NCBI GenBank assembly: GCA_964586775.1
Contig: CAZPJD010000287.1
Location: 1 to 13,647, forward strand
From: JADLEX01 sp964586775
GTDB lineage: Bacteria > Lernaellota > Lernaellaia > JACKCT01
Reading direction: 5' to 3'
Length of the DNA stretch: 13,647 nucleotides
Within the stretch, counting starts at the first letter, position 1; every line of letters begins with the position of its first letter. Positions 5,684 through 12,968 of the stretch are shown here, piece by piece. Both the position numbers and the translations under genes were made by a program. A model generated the notes under the pieces. It was not told where the DNA came from. It was given only the letters and a program-made list of their open reading frames with translations, and searched no databases.

Positions 5684-6994
5684 ATGGCCAAGGCAACGAC
5701 CGCCGCGCCGCGCCCCGGCGAACGCATCGCGGTGCGTTTCGAGTCCGTCGCCCACACCGGCGCGGCCAAGGGCACACCTACCGATCCCGCCTGTGCCGGT
5801 CTCGTGGTCTTTTGCGTGGGAATGGCACCGGGCGACGAGGCCGACGTGATCGTGGTTTCGGCGGATGGCCGCTACGTGGTTGCGAAGCCCGATCCCGATT
5901 CGCCGCGTCGGGCCGATTCACCCACGCGCGTCTCGCCGCCGTGCCCCGTCGCGGCGGTCTGCGGCGGATGCGACTTTCAGCACATCGACATCGCCGAGCA
6001 GCGCCGTTTGAAGCGCGAGTTCGTGGAATACCGTCTGAAGAGGACCGTACCCGCCCTGCCCGAGATTGGGGAGTGCGTCGCGTCGCCGATGTCGCTCGGC
6101 TATCGGCACCGGATCGATCTTCAGGTCGAGACGCGCGGCGGCGCGGCGGAATTTGGCTTCATGGCGAAGGCGAGCAAGGACCTCGTGGCCATCGACGCGT
6201 GCCCCATCGCCGAACGGCGTATCGGCGAGCTCCTGCCATCGCTGCGCACCGCGATTGGCGAACTCGGCCTCGGCAGTGGCGCGCGTTTGCGCATGCGCGT
6301 TGTTGCGGACGAAGCGACCGGCGCGTTGGTCGCGATGCCGGCGGATGAGGAATCGCGCGAAACGCACGCGTGGGCGCTGGTGTGCGCCGAGTCGGACGAC
6401 GCGTGGCGGCGCGTCGATCGCGTGCCCGAGTTCGCGGTCGCGGGTGATGGGTATGAACTGCGTTACCACCCCGCGTGTTTCACGCAGGTGAATCCCGGCG
6501 TGAACAGGTTGCTCGTCGAATCGGTGTTGAATGCCGTCGCGCCGCGCGAGGGGCTCACCGTGCTGGAGCTGTTTTGCGGCATCGGCAATTTCACGATTCC
6601 GATCGCGCTCGCCGGGGCGTCGTTGGTGGGCGTCGAGTCGGATTCGCTCGCCGCGCGCCATGCCCGCGCCAACGCGATGCGCCTCGGGCTCGACCGCGTC
6701 GAGATTCGCACGCTAACGGCGCAGGGCGCGTGCGCGCAAGCCCGGTCGCGGCGCGAGCGATTCGACGCGGTGCTCGCCGATCCGCCGCGAGCAGGACTCG
6801 GCGAACGGACCGCGCGCGACCTGTGCGAGCTGCGTCCGCTGCGCATCGCCTACGTTTCTTGCGATCTCGATGCGCTTGCGGCCGATCTGAAAATCCTCAC
6901 GGGGCAGGGCTATCGGGTGCGTCGCGTGACGCCCTTCGACATGTTCCCGCAGACGCGGCATGTCGAGGTGCTGGTCGAGCTCGGCCTCGTCTGA
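5684..6994 (+). CDS. rlmD: 23S rRNA (uracil-5-)-methyltransferase, RlmD/RumA (TrmA) family
   Basis: This 436-residue protein transfers a methyl group from S-adenosylmethionine to C5 of a uridine in RNA. An N-terminal TRAM-like region (about 10-70) precedes the iron-sulfur cysteines C87, C93 and C96 (CPVAAVCGGC) and C173 (DACPIAE), the four-cysteine cluster of RumA. The methyltransferase domain shows FTQVNPGVN (266-274), the SAM-binding LELFCGIGNF (294-303), DPPRAG (366-371), the nucleophilic cysteine in YVSCDLD (C393) and the proton-abstracting glutamate in TRHVEVL (E428). All key residues are present. It follows the membrane-protein gene by 8 bp and lacks a clear Shine-Dalgarno, so it may depend on upstream translation. 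The target, m5U1939 (RlmD) or m5U747 (RlmC) in E. coli numbering, cannot be told from the sequence alone. Confidence 0.92.
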   Translation: MAKATTAAPRPGERIAVRFESVAHTGAAKGTPTDPACAGLVVFCVGMAPGDEADVIVVSADGRYVVAKPDPDSPRRADSPTRVSPPCPVAAVCGGCDFQHIDIAEQRRLKREFVEYRLKRTVPALPEIGECVASPMSLGYRHRIDLQVETRGGAAEFGFMAKASKDLVAIDACPIAERRIGELLPSLRTAIGELGLGSGARLRMRVVADEATGALVAMPADEESRETHAWALVCAESDDAWRRVDRVPEFAVAGDGYELRYHPACFTQVNPGVNRLLVESVLNAVAPREGLTVLELFCGIGNFTIPIALAGASLVGVESDSLAARHARANAMRLGLDRVEIRTLTAQGACAQARSRRERFDAVLADPPRAGLGERTARDLCELRPLRIAYVSCDLDALAADLKILTGQGYRVRRVTPFDMFPQTRHVEVLVELGLV

Positions 6995-7008
6995 CGCGGG
7001 AATTTGAT

Positions 7009-7040
7009 AAAAAAAAGTCGGCCGTTTGTGGCGACCGACT
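7009..7040 (-). terminator. Rho-independent terminator of the Ig-like lipoprotein gene
   Basis: Read on the minus strand, a 9-bp stem starting AGTCGG (one G-T wobble, seven-base loop) is followed directly by eight T residues. It lies about 120 bp past the stop codon at 7161. On the plus strand the A-run comes before the hairpin and there is no T-run after it, so it is not a good terminator for the methyltransferase gene. Confidence 0.85.
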
Positions 7041-7160
7041 CTCCAGCGTGGCGGACTTCGATTCGGCGTTCGCGGCCCGTTTTGCGAACGGTGCCGTTCC
7101 CGCCGACCTCGCCCCCACTCAAAGCGTCAAAGACTCTTGCGCGCCTTTCGGCCCGCGTGA

Positions 7161-7694
7161 TTACGCGCCCGTATCCGTTCCGGTATCCGTTCCCGTGTCC
7201 GTGCCGGTATCGGTGCCGGTGTCCGTGCCCGTGTCGGTGCCGCCGGTGGTGGTGTCGCCGCCGGTGGCGTTGCTGCCCGAGGGATCGCCCGAGTAGAAAT
7301 CGACCGACACCTTGGCCTGAAGGTTTTTGTAGGTGGCGACGACGATCGAGTAGCCCTGCTTGCCGGTGGCGGAGAGCGTTGTGACGGCGATGCCGTCCAC
7401 GTCGGTGGTGAGCGCCGTCTCGGCGAGATCGCCGATCGTCGCGGTCATCACCACACTCGCGCCCTCGATGGGCGAACCGTCCGCGGCGTAGAGCTCGAGC
7501 AGGATCGTGATCGCCCCGCCGTCCATCACGTCCAGGTTGTCGGGCGTCGCGGAGAGCACGAGCGTCTGCCCCGCGCCGTTGGTCGCGACCGCGGTTTCGT
7601 CGGTCATGAACTCGGCGTCGCCGCAGGCCATCGCGACCGACGCGACGACCACCAACGCACCGATGAACATCCGACTCGTGTTGAGCCTGGTCAT
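7161..7694 (-). CDS. Lipoprotein with one bacterial Ig-like domain and a GTDT-repeat tail
   Basis: This 177-residue protein starts at the ATG at 7694, which has a GGAGG about six bases upstream; the frame stays open 27 codons further up without a ribosome-binding site. Residues 9-23 are hydrophobic and end in VAMAC, giving Cys24 as the probable lipidated residue. Residues about 44-134 (LVLSATPDNLDVMDGGAI, then SPIEGASVVMTATIG and VDGIAVTTLSAT) read like a bacterial group 1 Ig-like (Big_1/invasin-type) beta sandwich. Residues 143-177 are a Gly/Thr/Asp tail with six perfect GTDT units. Such tails act as flexible spacers in surface lipoproteins, although here the tail is C-terminal, away from the lipid anchor. 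It is a single-gene unit with its own terminator. Its ligand is unknown. Confidence 0.82.
   Translation of the reverse strand: MTRLNTSRMFIGALVVVASVAMACGDAEFMTDETAVATNGAGQTLVLSATPDNLDVMDGGAITILLELYAADGSPIEGASVVMTATIGDLAETALTTDVDGIAVTTLSATGKQGYSIVVATYKNLQAKVSVDFYSGDPSGSNATGGDTTTGGTDTGTDTGTDTGTDTGTDTGTDTGA
7167..7238 (-). repeat. Six tandem 12-bp units encoding GTDT
   Basis: The stretch is exactly six 12-bp units. Every difference between the units falls at a third codon position (Gly GGC/GGA, Thr ACG/ACC, Asp GAT/GAC), so all six encode the same four residues. Confidence 0.9.
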
Positions 7695-7861
7695 GCGACC
7701 CTCCGCGATCCGCGAGGGGTATCGCAATCGACATGCCAAGGAGTTTTGCACGGGTTCAGAAGGCGAAATTAGCAATAATAATCAGTAGTTAAGTTCCAAA
7801 GACGCAGCGGTGGACGCGTGCGCGGCAGACAGGTTGAGGCGGCAAATTCGGTCTCGGGGGG

Positions 7862-7891
7862 AGGGCGGCGGCGGGAAGAAAGTGCCGCCCT
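7862..7891 (-). terminator. Possible weak terminator hairpin at the end of the rpiB-rib operon
   Basis: An 8-bp GC-rich stem, AGGGCGGC pairing with GCCGCCCT around a 14-base loop, overlaps the stop codon of the beta-helix gene. There is no T-run after it, so it may only be a 3' stabilising hairpin. The rest of 7695-7861 is the upstream region of the lipoprotein gene, with an AT-rich patch at about 7768-7797 that probably includes its promoter. Confidence 0.3.
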
Positions 7892-9272
7892 ATTTCTTAA
7901 CGGGGGCGTCGGGCGGGGCAGTGGCGGCGGAGTACGCCGTGTCGATCATCTGCGCGTCGGAGTCGGCGTCGGTGTAGACGTCGGCGTCGCGGTTTTTCTC
8001 GAACTTCGCCCGAATCACCCGCGCCGCGTTGGAGCCGTGGATGAACCCGATGCCGAACTGATTGCCCTGCGCGGTGAAGTCGTGGACGAGCGCGTCGTCG
8101 GACTCCCACAGGAAAAGAAGCCCGTTGACCTTGTTGTTGATTGAGCGTCCGCCGATCACGACCGCCCTCGGCGACGAACGCACCGAGATGCCTTGAAAAT
8201 CTGTATCCGAAACGCGCGGGTCGATGATCGTGCCCTCGGGGGAGTAGTAGAAAAAGATCCCGTGGCGCAGGCACCGCTCGACCGTGCACTCCGCGACCAC
8301 GCACCCGCGCGCGCCGTCGATGTCGATGCCCGAATACGCCCCGCGCACCACGAAACCGCGCACCTCGACGTACGACGCGCGCACGCGCAGTCCCACCTGA
8401 CTCGGCGTTTGTCCGGGCTTGCCCTTACGCGACAGATCGATGACCGGCGCCGGGCGACCGGGCCACGCGCCCAGGAACGTCGGTTGATTCACCACACCCG
8501 ATTTGTCGGGCGGCACGTCCACGCTCTCGCGAAACGGTTCCTGCTTGTCACCCGATGTCGCGAAGACGCGGTCGCCCGACGCCCCCGCGACGGCCTTGAT
8601 CGCCCGGTCCATCGTCTTGAAGGGTTGGCTCTGCGTGCCGGGGTTTTTGTCGCTGCCCGACGTCGCGTCGACGTAGTACGACTTGCCCTCTTTCGCGGTG
8701 AGCGGTTTGCCGCGCGCGAGAAATCGGTCGGGCCGATTCGCCTTGACGCGCGCCAGATACGGTCCACGTGTCGGGTCGTTTTTCGACGCGAGGGCTTTCG
8801 TCGCAAGCAGGGCTTCGTCGCCCGCCGGGCCGTTGGCGATCTTTTCGAGCATCGCGAAGGTGTCGGTCACGTCATAGTTGCCGATCGCGTCGATTGCCGC
8901 GGCGCGCACGCGCGGATCGGGATCGGCCATCGCTTTTTCGAGCGGCGCGATGCTGGCGTAGTCGCCGATGCGCCCGAGCGCCCACGCGGCGGCCTCGCGC
9001 ACCAGCGGGCTGCGGTGCGAGGTCACCACGCCGTTCAGGATCGGCATGGCCGACTTCACGCGACGCACGCCGATCATATACGCGGTCAGGCGTTTTTCAT
9101 GGTCCTTCTCGTCGTCGGGGTCGCCGAAGATCTTGGCGTAATCGGGCGATTTCCAATCGGCGACCGGCGCGGCTTCCTGCGCCGTTGCCGGCGCGCCCAC
9201 GAACGCGCTGCCGGTCCACACGACGGCGAGCGCGAAGACGAGCGCGACGGCGGCTGGTCTCGCGCGCGTCAT
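7890..9272 (-). CDS. Secreted HEAT-repeat plus right-handed beta-helix protein
   Basis: This 460-residue protein begins with a signal peptide (hydrophobic residues 7-28, likely cut near ATAQ at 29-32). Residues about 65-165 are HEAT-like helical repeats: SPLVREAAAWALGRIGD and DPRVRAAAIDAIGNYD are typical of the PBS-lyase/HEAT class. A segment YYVDATSGSDKNPGTQSQPF (199-218), the N-terminal signature of secreted beta-helix proteins, opens a right-handed parallel beta-helix (about 199-445) with repeated rungs such as VEVRGFVVRGAYSGIDI, CVVAECTVERCLRHGIFF and AVVIGGRSINNKVNGLLFL. Some such proteins bind or cleave polysaccharides; no lyase active site can be assigned. Its ATG overlaps the riboflavin synthase stop (ATGA), so the two are translationally coupled, which is an unexpected partnership for a vitamin gene. 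Confidence 0.85.
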   Translation of the reverse strand: MTRARPAAVALVFALAVVWTGSAFVGAPATAQEAAPVADWKSPDYAKIFGDPDDEKDHEKRLTAYMIGVRRVKSAMPILNGVVTSHRSPLVREAAAWALGRIGDYASIAPLEKAMADPDPRVRAAAIDAIGNYDVTDTFAMLEKIANGPAGDEALLATKALASKNDPTRGPYLARVKANRPDRFLARGKPLTAKEGKSYYVDATSGSDKNPGTQSQPFKTMDRAIKAVAGASGDRVFATSGDKQEPFRESVDVPPDKSGVVNQPTFLGAWPGRPAPVIDLSRKGKPGQTPSQVGLRVRASYVEVRGFVVRGAYSGIDIDGARGCVVAECTVERCLRHGIFFYYSPEGTIIDPRVSDTDFQGISVRSSPRAVVIGGRSINNKVNGLLFLWESDDALVHDFTAQGNQFGIGFIHGSNAARVIRAKFEKNRDADVYTDADSDAQMIDTAYSAATAPPDAPVKK

Positions 9273-9919
9273 GCGAAACCGTGCTTTGCGAGGAATTCGC
9301 GCGTGACGCCGTCGGTTTCACGCCCCTGCGCCGCGTTCACGAGTTTCTCGACGTATTTGCCGATGATGTCGGCTTCCAGATTCACCGGCGATCCCTCGCG
9401 CAGATCGCCGAGAGTGGTCTGCGCCAGCGTGTGCGGGATGATGCCGACGGAAAACGCCGATCCGTCGCAAGTGTTCACCGTCAAGCTCACGCCCTGCATG
9501 GCGACCGAGCCCTTGGGTATCAGGTAACGCGCAACCTCGGCGGGCGCGTCGACGTGGAACACGACGAAATCGGGCGAGCGCTCCACGCGACGCACCTCGC
9601 CGACACCGTCCACGTGCCCCGCCACCCAATGGCCGCCGAGCCGATCGCCCAAGCGCACGGCGCGCTCCAGATTCACGCGGTCGCCCGCGCGCAGTCGCCC
9701 CGCGGTGGTCTTCGCCAACGTCTCGCGGCCCACGTCCACCGAGAATCCGTGCGCGCCGATCTCCACCACGGTCTGGCAATAGCCATCGATGCTGATGGAT
9801 TCGCCCATCGCGAGCGTCTTCGCGTCGATGTGGTCCGTGCGCACGGCCAGGCGCAGCCCGCCGCCGCGATTCGCCACGCGCTCGACCGTACCGATATCCT
9901 CGATGAGTCCCGTGAACAT
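9269..9919 (-). CDS. ribE: Riboflavin synthase, alpha chain
   Basis: This 216-residue protein converts two molecules of 6,7-dimethyl-8-ribityllumazine into riboflavin and the pyrimidine precursor, the last step of riboflavin synthesis. The start MFTGLIEDIG is diagnostic. The two homologous barrel halves are seen as GESISIDGYCQTV (39-51) with GGHWVAGHVDG (95-105), and KGSVAMQGVSLTVN (136-149) with IIPHTLAQTTLG (160-171). Cys48, a conserved residue of the first half, is present; the usual CLTV reads CQTV here. The gene follows ribD by 10 bp with a GAGGGG ribosome-binding site, and overlaps the following beta-helix gene. Length is normal. The symbol follows the ribE convention for this enzyme (called ribC in E. 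coli). Confidence 0.96.
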   Translation of the reverse strand: MFTGLIEDIGTVERVANRGGGLRLAVRTDHIDAKTLAMGESISIDGYCQTVVEIGAHGFSVDVGRETLAKTTAGRLRAGDRVNLERAVRLGDRLGGHWVAGHVDGVGEVRRVERSPDFVVFHVDAPAEVARYLIPKGSVAMQGVSLTVNTCDGSAFSVGIIPHTLAQTTLGDLREGSPVNLEADIIGKYVEKLVNAAQGRETDGVTREFLAKHGFA

Positions 9920-9929
9920 CGCTCGCCCC

Positions 9930-11081
9930 TCAAAGTCCCGTCACGTCGGCCGCGACCGCCCCACGCCGCACGTCGCCCTCGACCAGCACGTCGTCGCCGA
10001 GTCGCGAGACGCGAACGTCGACGAGCCGCCACGCGTCGGCTACCGCCTCCACACCGAGCCCGCCGACGATTCCCGGCGCGTCGCGCCCCCCGAAGATCTT
10101 GGGCGCGATCACGAGGTGGATGCGGTCCACCACGTCGGCGTCGAGCGCGGCCGCGAGCATCGTCGCGCCGCCCTCGATCATCAGGCTCGCCACCTTCATC
10201 TCGCCAAGCGCGTTCATGAGGTCGCAAAAATCGATCTTCCCATTCACGCCGGGAAGCATCAAGACCTCGCAGCCCGCGTCGGCGAGCCGTCGGCGTTTGG
10301 CCTCGTCCGACGCGTCCGTCGTCGCGATCACCGTCACGCCGGGCAGGCCGCCCCCGACCACGCGTGCGTCTTCGCGGATCGAGAGCCGCCCGTCGACCAC
10401 GATGCGAACGGGATGGCGCACGCGTGCGCCGTCGAGCCGGCAGGTGAGCTGCGGGTCGTCGTGATGCACCGTGCCCGCGCCCACGAGGATCGCCTGGTAG
10501 ATGCGCCGCAGACCGTGCGCGTAACGCAGCGACTCCTCCGAGCTGATCCAGCGCGACGCGCCCGTGCGCGTGGCGATCTTGCCGTCGAGCGTCATCGCCG
10601 CCTTGATGATGACGAAGGGGCGGCGCGTGGTGATGTACTTGATGAACGCGGTGTTGATCGCCGCGCACTCGCGCTCGAGCACGCGCTCGGTGACTTGCAC
10701 GCCGTTTTCGCGCAGATAGCCGATGCCGCGCCCCGAAACACGCGGATTGGGATCGATCATGCCGAGGACCACGTGCGCGATGCCCGCCACCACGAGCGCC
10801 TCGACGCACGGCGGGGTGCGTCCGAAGTGCGCGCAGGGTTCGAGGGTGACGATCATCGTCGCGCCGGCGACGTCGTGCCCCGCGCCCCGGGCGGCGGCGA
10901 TGGCGTTGATCTCGGCGTGCGGCCGGCCCACTTCCATGTGGTAGCCTTCGCCGATCACCTCACCGTTCTTGACCACCAGCGCGCCCACGAGCGGGTTGGG
11001 GTGCACAAAGCCTTCGCCCAGACGCGCGAGGGCGATCGCCCGGCGCATGAGGGCTTCGACGTCGGGCGCGGGGGCGGTCAT
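9930..11081 (-). CDS. ribD: Bifunctional riboflavin biosynthesis deaminase/reductase RibD
   Basis: This 383-residue protein catalyses the second and third steps of riboflavin synthesis: deamination of the pyrimidine formed from GTP and reduction of its ribosyl side chain with NADPH. The N-terminal deaminase domain (about 8-150) has the zinc site HAEINA (H55, E57) and EPCAHFGRTPPC (C83, C92). The C-terminal reductase domain (about 155-372) shows VIIKAAMTLDGKIATRTGAS, ILVGAGTVHHDDPQLTCR and LMIEGGATMLAAAL. Both halves are complete. The ATG at 11081 overlaps the nrdR stop (ATGA) and starts right at the family's N-terminus; the frame stays open upstream, but that is the antisense of nothing new, only the nrdR gene in another frame. 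Confidence 0.97.
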   Translation of the reverse strand: MTAPAPDVEALMRRAIALARLGEGFVHPNPLVGALVVKNGEVIGEGYHMEVGRPHAEINAIAAARGAGHDVAGATMIVTLEPCAHFGRTPPCVEALVVAGIAHVVLGMIDPNPRVSGRGIGYLRENGVQVTERVLERECAAINTAFIKYITTRRPFVIIKAAMTLDGKIATRTGASRWISSEESLRYAHGLRRIYQAILVGAGTVHHDDPQLTCRLDGARVRHPVRIVVDGRLSIREDARVVGGGLPGVTVIATTDASDEAKRRRLADAGCEVLMLPGVNGKIDFCDLMNALGEMKVASLMIEGGATMLAAALDADVVDRIHLVIAPKIFGGRDAPGIVGGLGVEAVADAWRLVDVRVSRLGDDVLVEGDVRRGAVAADVTGL

Positions 11082-11635
11082 CCGGCCTTCTTGCGGCCCT
11101 TGGCGGCGGGGGGAGCCTTGGATTTCGCGGGCGCGGGGGCGGGGGCGGGCGCGTTTTTCCCCTTGCGCGGGGCAGGGGCGTCCTTGGCCTTGCGCAGGCG
11201 GTGGATGACCTTTTCGAAATCGTCCGCCGCGTTGAAGACCATGTATACCGACGCGAAACGCACGTAAGCCACGTCGCTGAGCGCGCGCAGTTCGGACATC
11301 ACCTGATCGCCGATGACCCGCGTGCTGACCTCTTTTTCGCCCATGTCGCACACGCGGCGCTCGACGCGGTACACGACCTCCTCGACCTGCTCGACGCTGA
11401 CCGGCAGCTTCTCGCACGCGCGGCGCACGCCGGCCAGGATCTTGTCGCGGTCGAACTCCTCGCGCCGCCCGTCTTTTTTCACCACGGCGGGGTGCATGTC
11501 GCCGACGCGCTCGTAGGTCGTGAAACGCCGCCCGCACTTGGAGCAGCGCCGCCGACGGCGCACCACGTTATTGCCCTCGCGGAACCGCGAATCCATCACC
11601 CGATTGTCGAGACTCTGGCAGTATGGACAGCGCAT
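11078..11635 (-). CDS. nrdR: Transcriptional repressor NrdR with an Ala/Pro/Lys tail
   Basis: NrdR is the zinc-ribbon, ATP-cone repressor of ribonucleotide reductase genes. This 185-residue copy has the zinc ribbon C3-C6 and C31-C34 (MRCPYC and CSKCGRRFTTYER) and the ATP-cone from about residue 48 (VVKKDGRREEFDRDKILAGVRRACEK). The conserved end is VAYVRFASVYMVFNAADDF (122-140). Typical family members stop at about 150-160 residues; this one continues with roughly 35 residues of Ala, Pro, Lys and Gly including APAPAPAPA. It sits 18 bp after rpiB and overlaps ribD by ATGA; nrdR next to ribD is a common bacterial arrangement. Confidence 0.96.
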   Translation of the reverse strand: MRCPYCQSLDNRVMDSRFREGNNVVRRRRRCSKCGRRFTTYERVGDMHPAVVKKDGRREEFDRDKILAGVRRACEKLPVSVEQVEEVVYRVERRVCDMGEKEVSTRVIGDQVMSELRALSDVAYVRFASVYMVFNAADDFEKVIHRLRKAKDAPAPRKGKNAPAPAPAPAKSKAPPAAKGRKKAG

Positions 11636-11653
11636 CCCCGAAATGCCCCCCGG

Positions 11654-12088
11654 TTACGAAGTCCGTTCGATCTTTTCGACGCGCCGCGCGTGGCGGCCGC
11701 CCTCGAATTCGGTCGCGAAGAATGCATCCAGAATATCCGCGGCGACACCCGCGCCGATCACCCGCGCGCCGAGACACAGCACGTTGGCGTCGTTGTGCAG
11801 GCGCGACATCCGGGCGAGATACGAGTCGGTGCAAAGAGCGGCGCGCACGCCCGCATGCCGGTTCGCGGCGTAGCTCATGCCGAGCCCCGTGCCGCACACG
11901 AGCACGCCCAAGGCGGCTTCGCCCGACTCGACGGCTCGTGCGACGAGGTGCGCGTGGTCGGGATAATCGACGCTGGCGGTGGAATCGGTCCCGAAGTCGA
12001 GGATCTCATGGCCCGCGGCGCGGATGCGATCGATCACGATCGCGCGCAGGTCCACCCCGGCGTGGTCGAAGCCGATAGCGACTTTCAT
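11654..12088 (-). CDS. rpiB: Ribose-5-phosphate isomerase B
   Basis: This 144-residue enzyme interconverts ribose 5-phosphate and ribulose 5-phosphate. The N-terminal MKVAIGFDHAGVDLR (D8, H9), the active-site VCGTGLGMSYAANRHAGVRAA with Cys65 in the anion-hole loop, and HNDANVLCLGARV (H98, the ring-opening histidine region) are all present. Length is normal for RpiB. The ATG at 12088 has a GGAGG upstream. It is the first gene of the minus-strand run that continues into nrdR, ribD, ribE and the beta-helix gene. Ribulose 5-phosphate is also the substrate for the other branch of riboflavin synthesis, which could explain why it travels with rib genes, though that is inference. Confidence 0.96.
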   Translation of the reverse strand: MKVAIGFDHAGVDLRAIVIDRIRAAGHEILDFGTDSTASVDYPDHAHLVARAVESGEAALGVLVCGTGLGMSYAANRHAGVRAALCTDSYLARMSRLHNDANVLCLGARVIGAGVAADILDAFFATEFEGGRHARRVEKIERTS

Positions 12089-12127
12089 GGTTCCTCCGAG
12101 CCGGGAAAACAGGCAGTAGTGGCCCGG

Positions 12128-12157
12128 AAACTACCACGCCCCCACATATGGACGCAA
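12128..12157 (-). promoter_or_regulatory. Candidate promoter of the rpiB-nrdR-ribD-ribE operon
   Basis: On the minus strand a TTGCGT and a TAGTTT are separated by 18 bp, about 40 bp before the rpiB ATG. It is a moderate match to -35 and -10 boxes. It lies between the transposase-associated repeats and rpiB, so the repeats may have replaced any longer regulatory region. Confidence 0.3.
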
Positions 12158-12161
12158 CATT

Positions 12162-12260
12162 TAATTAGGGACAGTCACCTATTTTTCCCATGCCCCCAGT
12201 CCCTCGATGCGCGCGATCCGCATTCGTGCCTCGGGAAAAACAGGTGACTGTCCCTAATTA
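12162..12260. repeat. Left inverted-repeat (REP-like) element of the RAYT unit
   Basis: Two 28-bp arms (12162-12189 and 12233-12260) are inverted copies with a single mismatch and carry the core GGGACAGTCACC. The 43-bp centre contains a further small dyad (ATGCG and CGCAT). The right arm contains the stop codon of the transposase gene. Folded as RNA it would be a long stable hairpin and could block read-through in either direction. Confidence 0.88.
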
Positions 12261-12922
12261 GAGCGCGGGCGGCCCGGCGGCTGGACAGTGAGGCGGCGTC
12301 CCTGCGCGGCTTCGATGACCTGCACGAATTCGCCGCTTCCCATGGGGCGACCGCATCGGGTGTGCGTGCGAAGGCGATCGACCTCGGTTGCGTGATCGTG
12401 AATACGCAGCCAGTCGCGCCAGTCGCCGTCTCCGACGAGCAGACGAAACTCGGTCAGATCGAGCATCCCGGTCTCGTCCTCTCCGGTCACATGCGCCTGA
12501 GCGCTTGACCACGGATAACGCCACGGTTCGCGCACCAGTTTCGCCCTGCGTGGATTTCGCTCGACGTATCGAATCGCGGCGCCGACCCGTTCGCGCTCGA
12601 GCGCGCAGGAAAAGAATCGATTTTGCCACAGGTGACCGCTGCGTTCGCGGCGGCGATTGATGGCCTGCGTGTAGTCGAAGTGCGTGCGCCCGACGGCCTT
12701 GGCGAGAGAGTCCGGTCGCATTGGAATCGCGACCAGATGGATGTGGTTGGTCATCAGGCAGTACGCCAGAATACGCAGGCCGAAGCGCTCCGACTTCTCG
12801 GCCAACAGACGCAGGTAGAGCCTTCGATCGTCATCCGTGAAAAAAACGTCCTGCCTGTTGTTCCCGCGCTGCGTGATGTGGTGCGGGACCTCGGGGACCA
12901 CGACGCGTGCGATGCGTGCCAT
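12254..12922 (-). CDS. REP-associated tyrosine transposase (RAYT, IS200/Y1 family)
   Basis: This 222-residue HUH-endonuclease acts on single-stranded palindromic DNA through a tyrosine. The start MARIARVVVPEVPHHITQRG is typical of the family, followed by NRQDVFFTDDDR, the metal-binding HUH motif in CLMTNHIHLV (H60, H62), YTQAINRRRERSGHLWQNRF (84-103), and IRYVERNPRRAKLV, where Y119 sits at the spacing expected for the catalytic tyrosine. The fold looks complete and undamaged. The ATG at 12922 has an AGGA seven bases upstream; a start 19 codons earlier would lie in the right-hand repeat and is not supported. The last codons and stop lie within the left repeat, so gene and repeat are physically fused. 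Confidence 0.92.
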   Translation of the reverse strand: MARIARVVVPEVPHHITQRGNNRQDVFFTDDDRRLYLRLLAEKSERFGLRILAYCLMTNHIHLVAIPMRPDSLAKAVGRTHFDYTQAINRRRERSGHLWQNRFFSCALERERVGAAIRYVERNPRRAKLVREPWRYPWSSAQAHVTGEDETGMLDLTEFRLLVGDGDWRDWLRIHDHATEVDRLRTHTRCGRPMGSGEFVQVIEAAQGRRLTVQPPGRPRSN

Positions 12923-12968
12923 GCCAAAATCCTGCCAAAAATCCGCGACGAAGTAAATGAGAAAATGA

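Noticed and set aside
7004..7384. Plus-strand frame of Pro/Arg/Cys-rich repeats over the lipoprotein gene
   Set aside because: It is the reverse reading of the GTDT repeat region and overlaps the minus-strand terminator.
8193..10219. Long plus-strand frames opposite ribE and the beta-helix gene
   Set aside because: Composition is Arg/Ala/Pro/His-rich with no motif, and they lie wholly over well-identified minus-strand genes.
9789..11267. 492-codon plus-strand frame opposite ribD and nrdR
   Set aside because: It is an antisense shadow: the minus strand encodes complete RibD with zinc and reductase motifs.
11201..12247. 348-codon plus-strand frame opposite nrdR and rpiB
   Set aside because: His/Ala/Arg-rich shadow of two conserved minus-strand genes.
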